Positions 43,556 through 52,129 of a stretch of 55,436 nucleotides of DNA are shown here, piece by piece. The DNA comes from an uncultured Oscillospiraceae bacterium. GTDB lineage: Bacteria; Bacillota; Clostridia; Oscillospirales; Ruminococcaceae. A program made the translations under genes and the position numbers. Within the stretch, counting starts at the first letter, position 1, and each line of letters opens with the position of its first letter. Under the pieces are notes generated by a model. It searched no databases, had not been told where the DNA came from, and worked only from the letters and a program-made list of their open reading frames with translations. The stretch lies in assembly GCA_934464775.1 (NCBI GenBank), contig CAKSKG010000014.1, positions 1-55,436 on the forward strand. Direction: 5' to 3'.

Positions 43556-43789
43556 ATGAAAGAACTTCTCAAAGTCATCGCATCGGGACTGGTCGAGGAC
43601 AAGTCGGCAGTCAGCGTGGACGAGGACGCTCCCAACGAAGAGGGAGTTATCGTATATCATCTTCATGTAGCCCCCGACGACATGGGGCGTGTTATCGGCA
43701 AGCAGGGAAAGATCGCAAAGGCGATAAGAACTGTTATGCGTGCAGGCGCAGGAAGAGTAAATCAGAAAATAATGGTCGAGATCGACTGA
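43556..43789 (+). CDS. khpA: KH-domain RNA-binding protein KhpA
   Basis: Encodes 77 residues of the UPF0109/KhpA family. The KH loop is GRVIGKQGKIAKAIRTVMRA (about 43-62), with the GKQG loop that contacts RNA; the start MKELLKVIASGLVEDKSAV is typical. KhpA with KhpB binds many RNAs and affects cell size in streptococci. It lies in its usual place after rpsP, but the rimM and trmD genes that normally follow are missing from this position. Confidence 0.95.
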   Translation: MKELLKVIASGLVEDKSAVSVDEDAPNEEGVIVYHLHVAPDDMGRVIGKQGKIAKAIRTVMRAGAGRVNQKIMVEID

Positions 43790-43823
43790 TCTCGGCGAAC
43801 AAATACATAGGGAGGCGTGGCTT

Positions 43824-44636
43824 GTGCAGCTGACCCTTCTGACGCATCTTTCATCGGTAAAGGTGCTGCTTGCGGTCGGCATAACATTTATTGTTTTGCC
43901 GATCATTTTTTATATTATCAGAAAAAAAGCAAAGCTGAATCCCATGCAGAGCATAAACAATGCGGTGGGATTTATGCTGTTTCTCGGCATTGTTATGATA
44001 CTGCCGTCATTTTATTATGTTTATCTTGATCGAAAGTTTGATATCGGCGATTATTCAAAGGCGGACATACTTTATGTTGCGGCGCAGAATGATGAACTTG
44101 GTGCGGTGAAGCGTATGCTGAAACAGGGAGCAAATCCCTCGGAGCCTACTCGCTTCGGCGAGTGTTCCTTTTACAGTGCCGCCGACAGGGGCGATGTGGA
44201 AATGGCACAGCTGATGCTGGATCACGGAGCCGATGTGAATTTTGCCGAAGGGGACAAGACGCCTCTCGGTGCGGCGTGCAGAAGAGGATATACCGAGACG
44301 GCAAGATTCCTGCTTGAAAACGGAGCAGACCCCGATTATATGCCCGAAAAATATATTTCGGCGCTGAACTGTGCGGCTTCGGGAGACGAGGGGTATGATT
44401 ACCGCCTTATCGAGCTTCTGTGCAGCTATGGTGCGGACCCTGCGTCGGTGTGTATTGATTCGGACGGAAGAAAAATGCTGCCGTTCAAGTTTTACTTTGA
44501 CAAAAGCTGGGACAAGACCCTCACCAATGACGAGCAGGAGGCTTATGACAGGATAGCCGCTCTGCTGGAAAGACCCTATGTCGAATGGGTCATGAAGAAT
44601 GCGGACTTCCTTATAGAAAAGTCAAAAGAACAGTGA
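43824..44636 (+). CDS. Membrane-anchored ankyrin-repeat protein
   Basis: Encodes 270 residues from a GTG preceded by GGGAGGCGTG. Two membrane spans (about 10-31 and 44-66) are followed by ankyrin repeats (about 80-215): DILYVAAQNDELGAVKRMLK, then AADRGDVEMAQLMLDHGADV, LGAACRRGYTETARFLLENG, and a diverged ALNCAASGDEGYDYRLIELL. The repeats predict a protein-binding surface on the cytosolic or outer face; topology is not clear. The C-terminus is helical and charged. It starts 34 nt after khpA, in the slot usually taken by rimM. Confidence 0.85.
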   Translation: MQLTLLTHLSSVKVLLAVGITFIVLPIIFYIIRKKAKLNPMQSINNAVGFMLFLGIVMILPSFYYVYLDRKFDIGDYSKADILYVAAQNDELGAVKRMLKQGANPSEPTRFGECSFYSAADRGDVEMAQLMLDHGADVNFAEGDKTPLGAACRRGYTETARFLLENGADPDYMPEKYISALNCAASGDEGYDYRLIELLCSYGADPASVCIDSDGRKMLPFKFYFDKSWDKTLTNDEQEAYDRIAALLERPYVEWVMKNADFLIEKSKEQ

Positions 44637-44640
44637 TGTT

Positions 44641-44685
44641 TCGGGTGCGAAAGCAGTATCAGATGCTTTTGTGCCCGATTTTTAT
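44641..44685 (+). terminator. Terminator after the ankyrin gene
   Basis: TCGGGTGCGAAAGCA (44641-44655) pairs, with G-U pairs, to TGCTTTTGTGCCCGA (44664-44678), followed by TTTTTATTT. Confidence 0.8.
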
Positions 44686-45165
44686 TTGTATAAAATGCAG
44701 GAATTGACTATATGCCATGCAAATTTGCTTGATATATATGTTTGAAATGCTTGCTTGCGGAAAATGACGGAAAATGTGACGATAAAATCATTTCAGTATC
44801 GACAGATATGTGGATAATGTGCATAATATGTACTGCTGTGTGCTGTTTATATAAAACAGCGCATGATTTATATGTGCAGGAATATATGTGCTGAATTGCA
44901 TTATTGGAATTATGCTTATTAATGCTTAAATCAACGGTTTATCACGCTAATACGCAGTATATTTGGATAAAGATGCTTGAAATAATTTTGGAACAAAATT
45001 AATATTTGCAATTATGAATTATATAACTTGCAAATGGTGCATAATTTTATCCGACATAAAGTCAAAAATCGTTAACATATGTTGTGCAGTTTTTACTATT
45101 CTGCTTTTTGCAGGAAATGATATTATGATTATTCAAACGAAAATGATTTTTTTGAGAAAAAACAC
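44686..45165. other. AT-rich gene-free stretch upstream of the amino acid transporter
   Basis: About 480 bp without a supported gene. It contains TGCATAAT at 44820-44827 and again at 45038-45045, AATTATGC at 44908-44915 and TTGCATTATT at 44896-44905, plus a short AAACAGCG/GCTGTTTAT pairing. The repeated motifs could be binding sites for a regulator; I see no RNA gene. Confidence 0.4.
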
Positions 45166-45194
45166 TTGAAATTCCCGGAACACTGTGCTATACT
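45166..45194 (+). promoter_or_regulatory. Promoter of the amino acid ABC operon
   Basis: TTGAAA (45166-45171), 17 bp, TATACT (45189-45194). It implies a leader of about 150 nt before the ATG at 45354. An in-frame open stretch from 45225 runs through the leader but lacks a ribosome site. Confidence 0.65.
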
Positions 45195-45353
45195 TGTAAC
45201 CAAGATAAGGAATACAAAAACAAAATGAATAACAAAAAGACAATGGCGTCATTTTTATCTGCTGCAATGGAGCAGCGGTATGAATGGCGCTTCTTTTATT
45301 TATTTGTATTTTATCTTGAAAAATCAATGAGAAAAATTAAGGAGTGGTCAAGT

Positions 45354-46301
45354 ATGAAAACGAACATGAAAAAGGTAATGGCAGCGATCGCAGCAAGCTG
45401 TATGTGCATGGGATTGTTTGCAGGCTGCGGCGACAGCGCCGACACAGCGGAAACATCTGCGGCAGGTGAGAGTTCACAGGATACTTCAGCCGCTTCCGAC
45501 AATACATCAGCCGAAAGCACAGCTTCCGAGGGCGGAGTCCTGAGAGTCGGCATGGAATGTGCATACGCTCCCTTCAACTGGACACAGTCCGAGGCTTCCT
45601 GCCCCGACGGCGGAACGGCAGAGCCTATTTACGGTCAGAACACTTACGCTTACGGCTACGATGTTATGGTAGCACAGAAGATCGCAGCAGAGCTTGGAAT
45701 GTCGCTTGAAATTCACAAGGTCGAATGGGATTCCATCGGACTCAGCATGGATTCTGGCGAATATGACTGCATCATCGCAGGCATGGGCAGAACAGCGGAA
45801 CGTGAAAAGTCCTATTCGTTCACAGAGCCTTATTATTACAGAGACAACTGCATCGTTGTAAAGACAGATTCCGAACTTGCGGATATCACAGGTCTTTCGC
45901 AGCTGGCAGGCAAGAATGTTACGGTAACAACACAGCTCGGAACAGGCTGGGTTCCTCTTCTGGATCAGATCCCCGATGCAGCACTTGGTGCCAACTACGA
46001 AACAACAGCAGAGGTATTCATGGCAGTTTCAAACGGAGTTGCCGATCTTGCGGTAATTGATGCTCCCACAGCCGAATCCGCACTGCTTACTAACAAGGAT
46101 CTGAAGCTTATCAGACTTGATGAAAGCGATACATTTACAGGCGATCAGGAAATGACAAATGTCTGCATCGCAACAAGAAAGGACGATACAGAGCTCAGAG
46201 ATAAGATCCAGGGCGCAATGGACAGCATCGGCTGGAACGATAAGGCTGCAATGGACGAGCTTATGGAAAAGGCAATCGCTTCTCAGCCTGCTGCTAACTG
46301 A
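45354..46301 (+). CDS. Polar amino acid ABC transporter, substrate-binding lipoprotein
   Basis: Encodes 315 residues from the ATG at 45354, preceded by AAGGAGTGG; this start gives a normal lipoprotein signal with lipobox FAGC (cysteine about 25), while a longer in-frame start would bury it. After a Ser/Ala/Thr/Glu-rich linker the type II binding-protein fold (SBP_bac_3, about 60-315) begins VLRVGMECAYAPFNW, with YGYDVMVAQKIAAELGMSL, YDCIIAGMGRTAEREK and FTEPYYYRDN, the family landmarks. Ligand identity is not fixed; the two-gene permease and ATPase downstream fit a histidine/glutamine/arginine-class system. Confidence 0.95.
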   Translation: MKTNMKKVMAAIAASCMCMGLFAGCGDSADTAETSAAGESSQDTSAASDNTSAESTASEGGVLRVGMECAYAPFNWTQSEASCPDGGTAEPIYGQNTYAYGYDVMVAQKIAAELGMSLEIHKVEWDSIGLSMDSGEYDCIIAGMGRTAEREKSYSFTEPYYYRDNCIVVKTDSELADITGLSQLAGKNVTVTTQLGTGWVPLLDQIPDAALGANYETTAEVFMAVSNGVADLAVIDAPTAESALLTNKDLKLIRLDESDTFTGDQEMTNVCIATRKDDTELRDKIQGAMDSIGWNDKAAMDELMEKAIASQPAAN

Positions 46302-46322
46302 TAATTAAGAAATCAGTGATCA

Positions 46323-46403
46323 AATAATTTGGTCGGAGCGGCTGTTTCGGCAGCTGCTTCGCAAAATTATTAACAGGTTTACGAGCCTATCGCAGATCTG
46401 TTA
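46323..46403 (+). other. Two stem-loops between binding-protein and permease genes
   Basis: AATAATTT (46323-46330) / AAATTATT (46364-46371) encloses GAGCGGCTG/CAGCTGCTT. Then TAACAG (46371-46376) / CTGTTA (46398-46403). With no T-run these are likely to protect the abundant upstream mRNA and lower permease expression, as in other binding-protein operons. Confidence 0.5.
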
Positions 46404-46483
46404 ATATGGAGATGCTTTAAGAAGTGAGTGATTTTTCGGAGGTTTCTTCGATCTGATAACGTTTAAAAGGAAGTGCAAAGGGT

Positions 46484-47242
46484 ATGAATTTCACGGATCC
46501 AAGCAATATGTTTGAATGGATAGTTTTCCTTGCGGTCAAATACAAGGATATGTTTGTACAGGGACTGCTGATAACACTGTATATCGCAGTTGTCGGTACG
46601 ATAATTGGATTTATTCTGGGATATCTGGTGGGTATCGTTCAGGATATGAAGATCAACAAAGAGGACAACATCGTGAAGCGTGTGCTTATGAAGCTCCTCA
46701 AAGCAATATGCGTTGTATATGTTGAGATATTCAGAGGCACGCCAATGATCGTTCAGGGCATGATCGTTTATTACGGTCTGCTTCAGGCGGACGTTAAGAT
46801 AACGCCTATCGCCGCAGGTATTCTTGTAACGGTGCTGAACACAGGCGCTTATATGGCTGAAACGGTAAGAGGCGGTATCAATTCGATCGATAAGGGACAG
46901 AAAGAAGGTGCATGGTCGCTGGGTATGTCGCCTATGCTGACTATGATCTTGGTAGTTCTTCCGCAGGCATTCAAGAATGTTGTTCCCGAAATGGTGAATA
47001 CATTCCTTACAAACCTGAAAATGACTTCCGTGCTGAACGTTATCGGCGTTTCGGAGCTGTTCCTTGTGGCAAAGACAGCAGGCGGTACATATTATAAGTA
47101 TTTTGAAGCTTATCTGGTAATTGCAGTTATTTATTTCATCATCTGCTTTGTGCTTAACAGAGTATTCCTTGCACTTGAAAAGAAGCTCGGCGACAAGAGC
47201 GCTTATGTTCTTGCAACGGAATACATCGAGGAGAAAATGTAA
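46484..47242 (+). CDS. Polar amino acid ABC transporter permease
   Basis: Encodes 252 residues with at least five hydrophobic spans. The HisM/GlnP-type permease region contains GLLITLYIAVVGTIIGFILG, the FRGTPMIVQGMIVYYG motif and the EAA loop (EGAWSLGMSPMLTMILVVLP) that docks the ATPase. It forms the membrane channel, probably as a homodimer because only one permease gene is present. AAGGAAGTGCAAAGGGT lies before the ATG. Confidence 0.95.
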   Translation: MNFTDPSNMFEWIVFLAVKYKDMFVQGLLITLYIAVVGTIIGFILGYLVGIVQDMKINKEDNIVKRVLMKLLKAICVVYVEIFRGTPMIVQGMIVYYGLLQADVKITPIAAGILVTVLNTGAYMAETVRGGINSIDKGQKEGAWSLGMSPMLTMILVVLPQAFKNVVPEMVNTFLTNLKMTSVLNVIGVSELFLVAKTAGGTYYKYFEAYLVIAVIYFIICFVLNRVFLALEKKLGDKSAYVLATEYIEEKM

Positions 47243-47257
47243 AGGGAGGGTCTTTCA

Positions 47258-48034
47258 GTGGCTGAAAGCAAATATGCAGGCAAGGTTATTGCCGTGGAAG
47301 ATCTGAGCAAATCCTTCGGAGATCATCAGGTGCTCAGAAAGATAGATTTTACGGTATCAAAGGGCGAGGTCATCTGTATCGTCGGTTCATCAGGCTCGGG
47401 CAAATCCACACTTTTGAGATGCATCAACAAGCTTGAGCATCAGACCGACGGCAAGATATATTTCAACGGCAGCGAGGTTGCCGACAAGCAGCGTGACATC
47501 AACAACTACCGTTCAAAGGTGGGAATGGTTTTCCAGTCATTCAATCTTTTCAATAACATGACCGTGCTGAAAAACTGCATGGTTGCGGTAACATCGGTGC
47601 TTCACGAATCAAAGGAGGAAGCCCGTGAAAGAGCTATCAAGCATCTTAAAGCGGTGGGAATGGCGCCTTATATCAATGCATATCCCGCACAGCTTTCAGG
47701 CGGTCAGAAGCAGAGAGTCGCTATTGCGAGAGCGCTCTGCATGAATCCGGAGGTATTACTGTTCGATGAGCCTACTTCGGCGCTTGACCCTGAAATGGTT
47801 GGCGGCGTGCTCAATGTAATGAAGGAGCTGGCTCAGACAGGACTTACAATGATAATCGTTACTCACGAAATGGCGTTCGCCCGTGATGTTTCCACGAGAA
47901 CAATATTCATGGACAAGGGCTATATCGTTGAGGATGCACCGCCCCAGGAGCTGTTCTATCACCCGAAGAACCCCAGAACAAAGGAATTCCTTTCAAGATT
48001 CCTTGAGGGAAATGACGGAGGCGGCAGATCATGA
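47258..48034 (+). CDS. Amino acid ABC transporter ATP-binding protein (GlnQ-like)
   Basis: Encodes 258 residues from a GTG with AAAGGGAGGG upstream. Walker A is VGSSGSGKSTLLRCINKLE (about 47-65), the Q-loop is GMVFQSFNLFNNMT, the signature LSGGQKQRVAIARALCM, Walker B VLLFDEPTSALDPEMV and the switch THEMAFARDV. All are intact. It energises the permease encoded 15 nt upstream. Its 3' end overlaps the next gene's ATG by 4 nt. Confidence 0.97.
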   Translation: MAESKYAGKVIAVEDLSKSFGDHQVLRKIDFTVSKGEVICIVGSSGSGKSTLLRCINKLEHQTDGKIYFNGSEVADKQRDINNYRSKVGMVFQSFNLFNNMTVLKNCMVAVTSVLHESKEEARERAIKHLKAVGMAPYINAYPAQLSGGQKQRVAIARALCMNPEVLLFDEPTSALDPEMVGGVLNVMKELAQTGLTMIIVTHEMAFARDVSTRTIFMDKGYIVEDAPPQELFYHPKNPRTKEFLSRFLEGNDGGGRS

Positions 48035-48675
48035 ACAACATTGTAATCACAGTTGCACGTGGCTTCGGAAGCGGCGGAAAGGAGATCGCTTCAAAGGTCG
48101 CAAAGGATCTTGGGATATCCTGCTACGAGAACCGTATCCTTACGCTTGCATCGCAGCTAAGCGGACTGGATCAGGAGCTTTTCAACGAAGTCAATGAGAA
48201 AATGAGGAACAACGGCGGCTTTGCGGCATTCATGAAAGGGCTGCCCCGTTCCAGAAACTATATCACCAAAGGCAAGTTCGTCTCGGACGATACGCTTTTC
48301 GAGTATCAGAAGAAGATCATTCTGGAGCTGGCGGACACACAGTCCTGCGTGATCGTCGGAAAATGTGCCGACTGGATACTCCGCGGACGTGATAATGTTA
48401 TCAGTCTTTACATTGAAGCGCCCCGTGATTTCTGTCTGAAGCGCACAATGGAGCATATGCAGGTAAATCAGGCGGTGGCTGAAAAGAACATCGTCACCAC
48501 CGACAAATACAGAGCCAACTATTATAAGTATTACACCAAAGGCAACTACTGGACAAATCCGATAAATTACGATCTTACGCTGAACAGCGAAAAGGTCGGG
48601 ATAGATCAGTGCGTTAAGCTTATCGAAGATTATGTCGGGATAAAAATGAAATACCTCGGCATTGAAAAATTATAA
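48031..48675 (+). CDS. Cytidylate kinase-like family protein
   Basis: Encodes 214 residues. The start NNIVITVARGFGSGGKEIAS contains a P-loop-like GSGGKEIA typical of the Cytidylate_kin2 family rather than of Cmk itself. SCVIVGKCADWIL, ISLYIEAPRDFCLKRTMEHM and YYTKGNYWTNPINYDLTLNS complete the NMP-kinase-like fold. The real substrate of this family is unknown. The gene overlaps the ABC ATPase by ATGA, so it is translated with the transporter, and it is followed after 22 nt by an aminotransferase. A role in handling the imported amino acid or in regulation is guesswork. Confidence 0.88.
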   Translation: MNNIVITVARGFGSGGKEIASKVAKDLGISCYENRILTLASQLSGLDQELFNEVNEKMRNNGGFAAFMKGLPRSRNYITKGKFVSDDTLFEYQKKIILELADTQSCVIVGKCADWILRGRDNVISLYIEAPRDFCLKRTMEHMQVNQAVAEKNIVTTDKYRANYYKYYTKGNYWTNPINYDLTLNSEKVGIDQCVKLIEDYVGIKMKYLGIEKL

Positions 48676-48697
48676 TATTTTTAGGGAGGATATTATT

Positions 48698-49918
48698 ATG
48701 AAACTCAAGGACACAGGACTTACAGCCGAAGAACTCAAGGGACTTGTTAAAAAGTATATGATCGAGACTTATGAGCGTTTCGATTTCATCGCAGAAACAG
48801 CAAAGGATATGTACCTTTATGATGAAAAGGGCAATGCTTACCTTGATTTTTATGCAGGTATCGCCGTTAACAGCGCAGGCAACTGCAACGAAAAGGTAGT
48901 TAAGGCTATCCAGTCACAGGCTGCCGATCTTATCCACACATTCAATTATCCCTATACTATTCCGCAGGCGCTGCTTGCAAAGAAGATCTGCGACACTATC
49001 GGAATGGACAAGATCTACTTCCAGAACTCAGGTACTGAAGCAAACGAAGCAATGATAAAGCTTGCAAGAAAGTACGGCGTTGACAAGTACGGTCCCGATA
49101 AGTATGAGATCATCACTGCAAAGATGGGCTTCCACGGCAGAAGCTTCGGTTCGATGTCCGCAACAGGTCAGCCCGATTCCGCTATCCAGAAGGGCTTCGG
49201 CTCCATGACCCCGGGCTTCAAGTATGCCGAGTACAACAACCTGAAAGCATTTGAGGACGCAGTTACCGAGAATACAATTGCGATCATGGTAGAGCCTGTT
49301 CAGGGCGAGGGCGGCGTAAATCCCGCAACAAAGGAATTTCTTACAGGACTTAGAAAGCTCTGCGACGAAAAGGGACTTCTCCTCTGTCTCGATGAGGTAC
49401 AGACAGGCTGGTGCAGAACAGGCGAGGTCATGGCGTATATGAACTACGGCATCAAGCCCGATATCGTTTCAATGGCAAAGGCAATGGGCGGCGGACTTCC
49501 TATCGGTGCTATCTGCGCAACAGATGAAGTTGCAAAGGCATTTACAAGCGGTTCTCACGGCAGCACATACAGCGGCAACCCCGTTGCCTGCGCAGCATCT
49601 CTTGCACAGATCGGCGAGCTGCTTGACAGAGATCTTGCAGGAAACGCAAAGAAAATGGGCGCATATTTCATGAATAAGCTGAGAGAGCTTGTTCCTCATG
49701 TTAAGGAAGTAAGAGGACTTGGACTTATGGTAGGCGTTGAGTTTGAGGACGGCTTTGATGCAGTTGATGTAAAGCACGCCTGCTTCGACAGAAAGCTCAT
49801 CATCACAGCTATCGGTTCAAAGGTTATCCGCATGGTTCCGCCCCTTATCCTTACCGAAAAGGAATGCGACAAGGCAGCCGAGATCATTGCAGATGCAGTA
49901 AAGTCACTTGAAAAGTAA
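48698..49918 (+). CDS. Class III (acetylornithine/GABA-type) aminotransferase
   Basis: Encodes 406 residues from the ATG at 48698 behind AGGGAGGA. PLP-dependent fold type I: GNAYLDFYAGIAVNSAGNCN, FQNSGTEANEAMIKLARK, GFHGRSFGSMSATGQ, and the PLP lysine in VSMAKAMGGGLPIGAIC. The aspartate that binds the pyridine ring is in LLLCLDEVQTGWCRTG. The substrate may be an omega-amino acid such as ornithine, GABA or lysine; argD-like identity cannot be settled. The setting behind an amino acid transporter argues for catabolism or arginine metabolism. Confidence 0.93.
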   Translation: MKLKDTGLTAEELKGLVKKYMIETYERFDFIAETAKDMYLYDEKGNAYLDFYAGIAVNSAGNCNEKVVKAIQSQAADLIHTFNYPYTIPQALLAKKICDTIGMDKIYFQNSGTEANEAMIKLARKYGVDKYGPDKYEIITAKMGFHGRSFGSMSATGQPDSAIQKGFGSMTPGFKYAEYNNLKAFEDAVTENTIAIMVEPVQGEGGVNPATKEFLTGLRKLCDEKGLLLCLDEVQTGWCRTGEVMAYMNYGIKPDIVSMAKAMGGGLPIGAICATDEVAKAFTSGSHGSTYSGNPVACAASLAQIGELLDRDLAGNAKKMGAYFMNKLRELVPHVKEVRGLGLMVGVEFEDGFDAVDVKHACFDRKLIITAIGSKVIRMVPPLILTEKECDKAAEIIADAVKSLEK

Positions 49919-49930
49919 TAAGTAAATGTG

Positions 49931-49971
49931 GGCAGCTGATGTTTTGTCATAGTAAATATCAGCTGCCTTTT
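49931..49971 (+). terminator. Terminator-like hairpin before the alcohol dehydrogenase
   Basis: GGCAGCTGAT (49931-49940) pairs with ATCAGCTGCC (49958-49967), then TTTT. It may only attenuate transcription because the next gene starts 31 nt later. Confidence 0.75.
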
Positions 49972-50001
49972 CGGATAATATTGAAACAGAGGTGTCCAAA
50001 A

Positions 50002-51132
50002 ATGGAATTTAATTATAATCTTCCCGTAAATCTGATGTTCGGACGGGGAAAAGCAGATACCGCAGGCGAGGTGTGCAAGGGCTTCGGCAGCAGAGTTCTT
50101 GTTGTAACAGGCAGAAGCAGCACGAAAAAATCGGGTCTGCTGGACAGAGTGACCGACAGCATAAAAAAGGCCGGGCTTTTCTGCACTGTTTTTGATAAGG
50201 TGTCGCAGAATCCTCTTACATCAACGGTGTATGAGGGCGTTGAGCTGGCAAAGTCGGAAAGCTGCGATGTTATCCTTGGAGTGGGCGGCGGTTCTATCAT
50301 GGACGCAGCAAAGTCGATCGCATTCTGTACGGTCAATGAGGGCGATGTTTCCGATTATATCTTCGGCAGAAAGCAGGGCAGGGGCGCACTTCCGATAGTT
50401 CTTATCCCCACAACCTGCGGAACGGGCAGCGAGGGAAATCAGATCGCAGTGCTGACAAATCCCGATACAAAGGACAAAAAGGCGCTTTATACAATGCAGA
50501 TCATGCCAAAGGCGTCTATCATCGACCCCGATGTTATGACTACAATGCCGAAGCACGTTCTTTCCTCTGTTGGATTTGATGCATTCACTCACTCGCTGGA
50601 AGCCTATACATCGAAAAAGGCAAGCCCTCTCACCGATATTCAGGCGCTTCTGGGAATGGAGCTGCTGGCGAAAAATCTGCCCGTGCTGGTGAATGACATG
50701 ACAAATACAGCCGCATGGGAGGCAGTGAGCCTTGCGGCAACTCTGGGCGGAATGGTCATCGGAGCGGCAGGAGTTTCGGCTGCTCACGGCATGGAGCACC
50801 CTGCTTCGGGACTGAAAAATATCGTTCACGGAATGGGACTTGCGGCGCTCACTCCGAATATCGTTGAAAAGCTTGTGCCCCATTCTCCCGAAAAATTTGC
50901 GAAAGTATCAAAGCTGCTGGGCGGAAATGATGAAAAGGACTGCGCAGACAGCATTCGCAGCTTTTTAAAGAGCATTGAGCTTGAAGTAAAGCTGGGCGAT
51001 CTTGGCATCACAGCCGATGATGTGGACTGGCTCACGGAAAACTGCATGAAGATATCCATAGGAAATCTGAAAAATGCACCCGTAACATTCACCGAAGAAG
51101 AGGTTGCGGATATCTACCGCAGATCAATATAA
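50002..51132 (+). CDS. Iron-containing alcohol dehydrogenase
   Basis: Encodes 376 residues from the ATG at 50002 behind AGAGGTG. The NAD-binding GVGGGSIMDAAKSIAF (about 93-108) and IPTTCGTGSEGNQIAV (about 134-149) are present. The metal-ligand regions are present, with SVGFDAFTHSLEAY giving one aspartate-histidine region and GAAGVSAAHGMEHPASG and VHGMGLAALTP giving the histidine ligands. It probably reduces an aldehyde to an alcohol, or the reverse. The aldehyde could be the semialdehyde released by the upstream aminotransferase, which is inference. Confidence 0.95.
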   Translation: MEFNYNLPVNLMFGRGKADTAGEVCKGFGSRVLVVTGRSSTKKSGLLDRVTDSIKKAGLFCTVFDKVSQNPLTSTVYEGVELAKSESCDVILGVGGGSIMDAAKSIAFCTVNEGDVSDYIFGRKQGRGALPIVLIPTTCGTGSEGNQIAVLTNPDTKDKKALYTMQIMPKASIIDPDVMTTMPKHVLSSVGFDAFTHSLEAYTSKKASPLTDIQALLGMELLAKNLPVLVNDMTNTAAWEAVSLAATLGGMVIGAAGVSAAHGMEHPASGLKNIVHGMGLAALTPNIVEKLVPHSPEKFAKVSKLLGGNDEKDCADSIRSFLKSIELEVKLGDLGITADDVDWLTENCMKISIGNLKNAPVTFTEEEVADIYRRSI

Positions 51133-51142
51133 AAACAGCGCA

Positions 51143-51188
51143 AAAAAGACGCTCCGAACCGAAAAATACGGCTCGGAGCGTCTTTTTA
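51143..51188 (+). terminator. Terminator after the alcohol dehydrogenase
   Basis: AAAAGACGCTCCGA (51144-51157) / TCGGAGCGTCTTTT (51173-51186), followed by T. Confidence 0.9.
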
Positions 51189-51202
51189 TGTGCGGATAAG
51201 CA

Positions 51203-51236
51203 GAAAAAAGCCTCCCGTGAAAAAATCACGGGAGGC
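51203..51236 (-). terminator. Terminator of the rpsF-ssb-rpsR operon
   Basis: On the minus strand GCCTCCCGTGA (51236-51226) pairs with TCACGGGAGGC (51220-51210), followed by TTTTTT. It faces the plus-strand terminator. Confidence 0.9.
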
Positions 51237-51266
51237 GGATTATCCTGAAGCGTTTGAGATTTAAAA

Positions 51267-51515
51267 TCAGTCAGAAACGTAAGGAATGAGGGCAACGTAT
51301 CTTGCACGCTTGATAGCTGTTGTAAGCGCTCTCTGGTGGAATGCGCAAGTACCTGTTACTCTTCTGGGGAGAATCTTGGATCTCTCAGTCATGCACTTCT
51401 TGAGTCTGTCTGTATCCTTATAATCGATCTTGTCGATTCTTGCTGCACAGAACTGGCAAACCTTTTTACGGGTTCTCTTCATGCCTCTGGGAGCTCTTTC
51501 TCTATCCTTTTCCAT
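51267..51515 (-). CDS. rpsR: 30S ribosomal protein S18
   Basis: Encodes 82 residues, complete. CQFCAARIDKIDYKDTDRL and TERSKILPRRVTGTCAFHQR are S18 hallmarks. Cysteines in CxxC plus later C residues show the zinc-binding (C+) form. The basic N-terminus RERAPRGMKRTRKK is typical of Clostridia. AAGGAGG precedes the ATG. It is the last gene of the rpsF-ssb-rpsR operon. Confidence 0.98.
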   Translation of the reverse strand: MEKDRERAPRGMKRTRKKVCQFCAARIDKIDYKDTDRLKKCMTERSKILPRRVTGTCAFHQRALTTAIKRARYVALIPYVSD

Positions 51516-51548
51516 CTATGAAACCTCCTTATATAAGAATTGGTTGTT

Positions 51549-52103
51549 TTAGAACGGCAGATCGCTGTCGCTTATGATCTCCTCGAAATCGTCGAACTGA
51601 CCGACGGAAACAGAGGGCGCAGGCTGAGCTGCGGGAGCCTGCTGCTGAGGGGGAGCATAGCTCTGCTGGGGCGCGGAATAACCGCCGCCGTAGCCGTTGT
51701 TATTGGCAGGGTAATTGTTATTGCCCTGTCCGTTGTATCCGCCGGCTGCGCTTTTGCTTTCGCCGAAGGATACGTTATCGACCCATACGTCTGTGGTGTA
51801 GTGCTTAACATCGGGATAGTTCTTGTCATTGTAAGAACCGGTTCTGAGAGAACCCTCAACAAGGATAAGTCTGCCCTTGCTGAAATATCTTGAAACAAAT
51901 TCTGCGGTCTTGTTGAAAGCAACAACAGAGATAAAATCGGTCTGTCTTTCCGCACCGTTCTGAGCGGCAGCAGAGGACATCGGACGATCTATTGCCACAG
52001 TAAATCTGCATGACATTGTTCCGCTCTGCGACTGGCGCAGTTCGGGATCATGAGTAAGTCTTCCCATAAGAATGACTTTGTTGATCGCACAGCTACCCAA
52101 CAT
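51549..52103 (-). CDS. ssb: Single-stranded DNA-binding protein
   Basis: Encodes 184 residues. The OB fold (about 1-112) starts CAINKVILMGRLTHDPELR, with DFISVVAFNKTAEFVSRYF and GRLILVEGSLRTGSY. The Gly/Asn/Gln/Pro-rich linker (about 115-170) leads to an acidic tip ending DSDLPF, the interaction motif for partner proteins. The start sits behind AAAGGAG. It lies between rpsF and rpsR, the usual order; DprA and SSB both occur in the window but far apart. Confidence 0.97.
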   Translation of the reverse strand: MLGSCAINKVILMGRLTHDPELRQSQSGTMSCRFTVAIDRPMSSAAAQNGAERQTDFISVVAFNKTAEFVSRYFSKGRLILVEGSLRTGSYNDKNYPDVKHYTTDVWVDNVSFGESKSAAGGYNGQGNNNYPANNNGYGGGYSAPQQSYAPPQQQAPAAQPAPSVSVGQFDDFEEIISDSDLPF

Positions 52104-52129
52104 TTTAAAAGCACTCCTTTCTTCGATAA

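Noticed and set aside
45225..45353. Longer N-terminus or leader peptide for the binding protein
   Set aside because: The extension is in frame with the lipoprotein and would hide the signal peptide; the ATG at 45354 has AAGGAGTGG.
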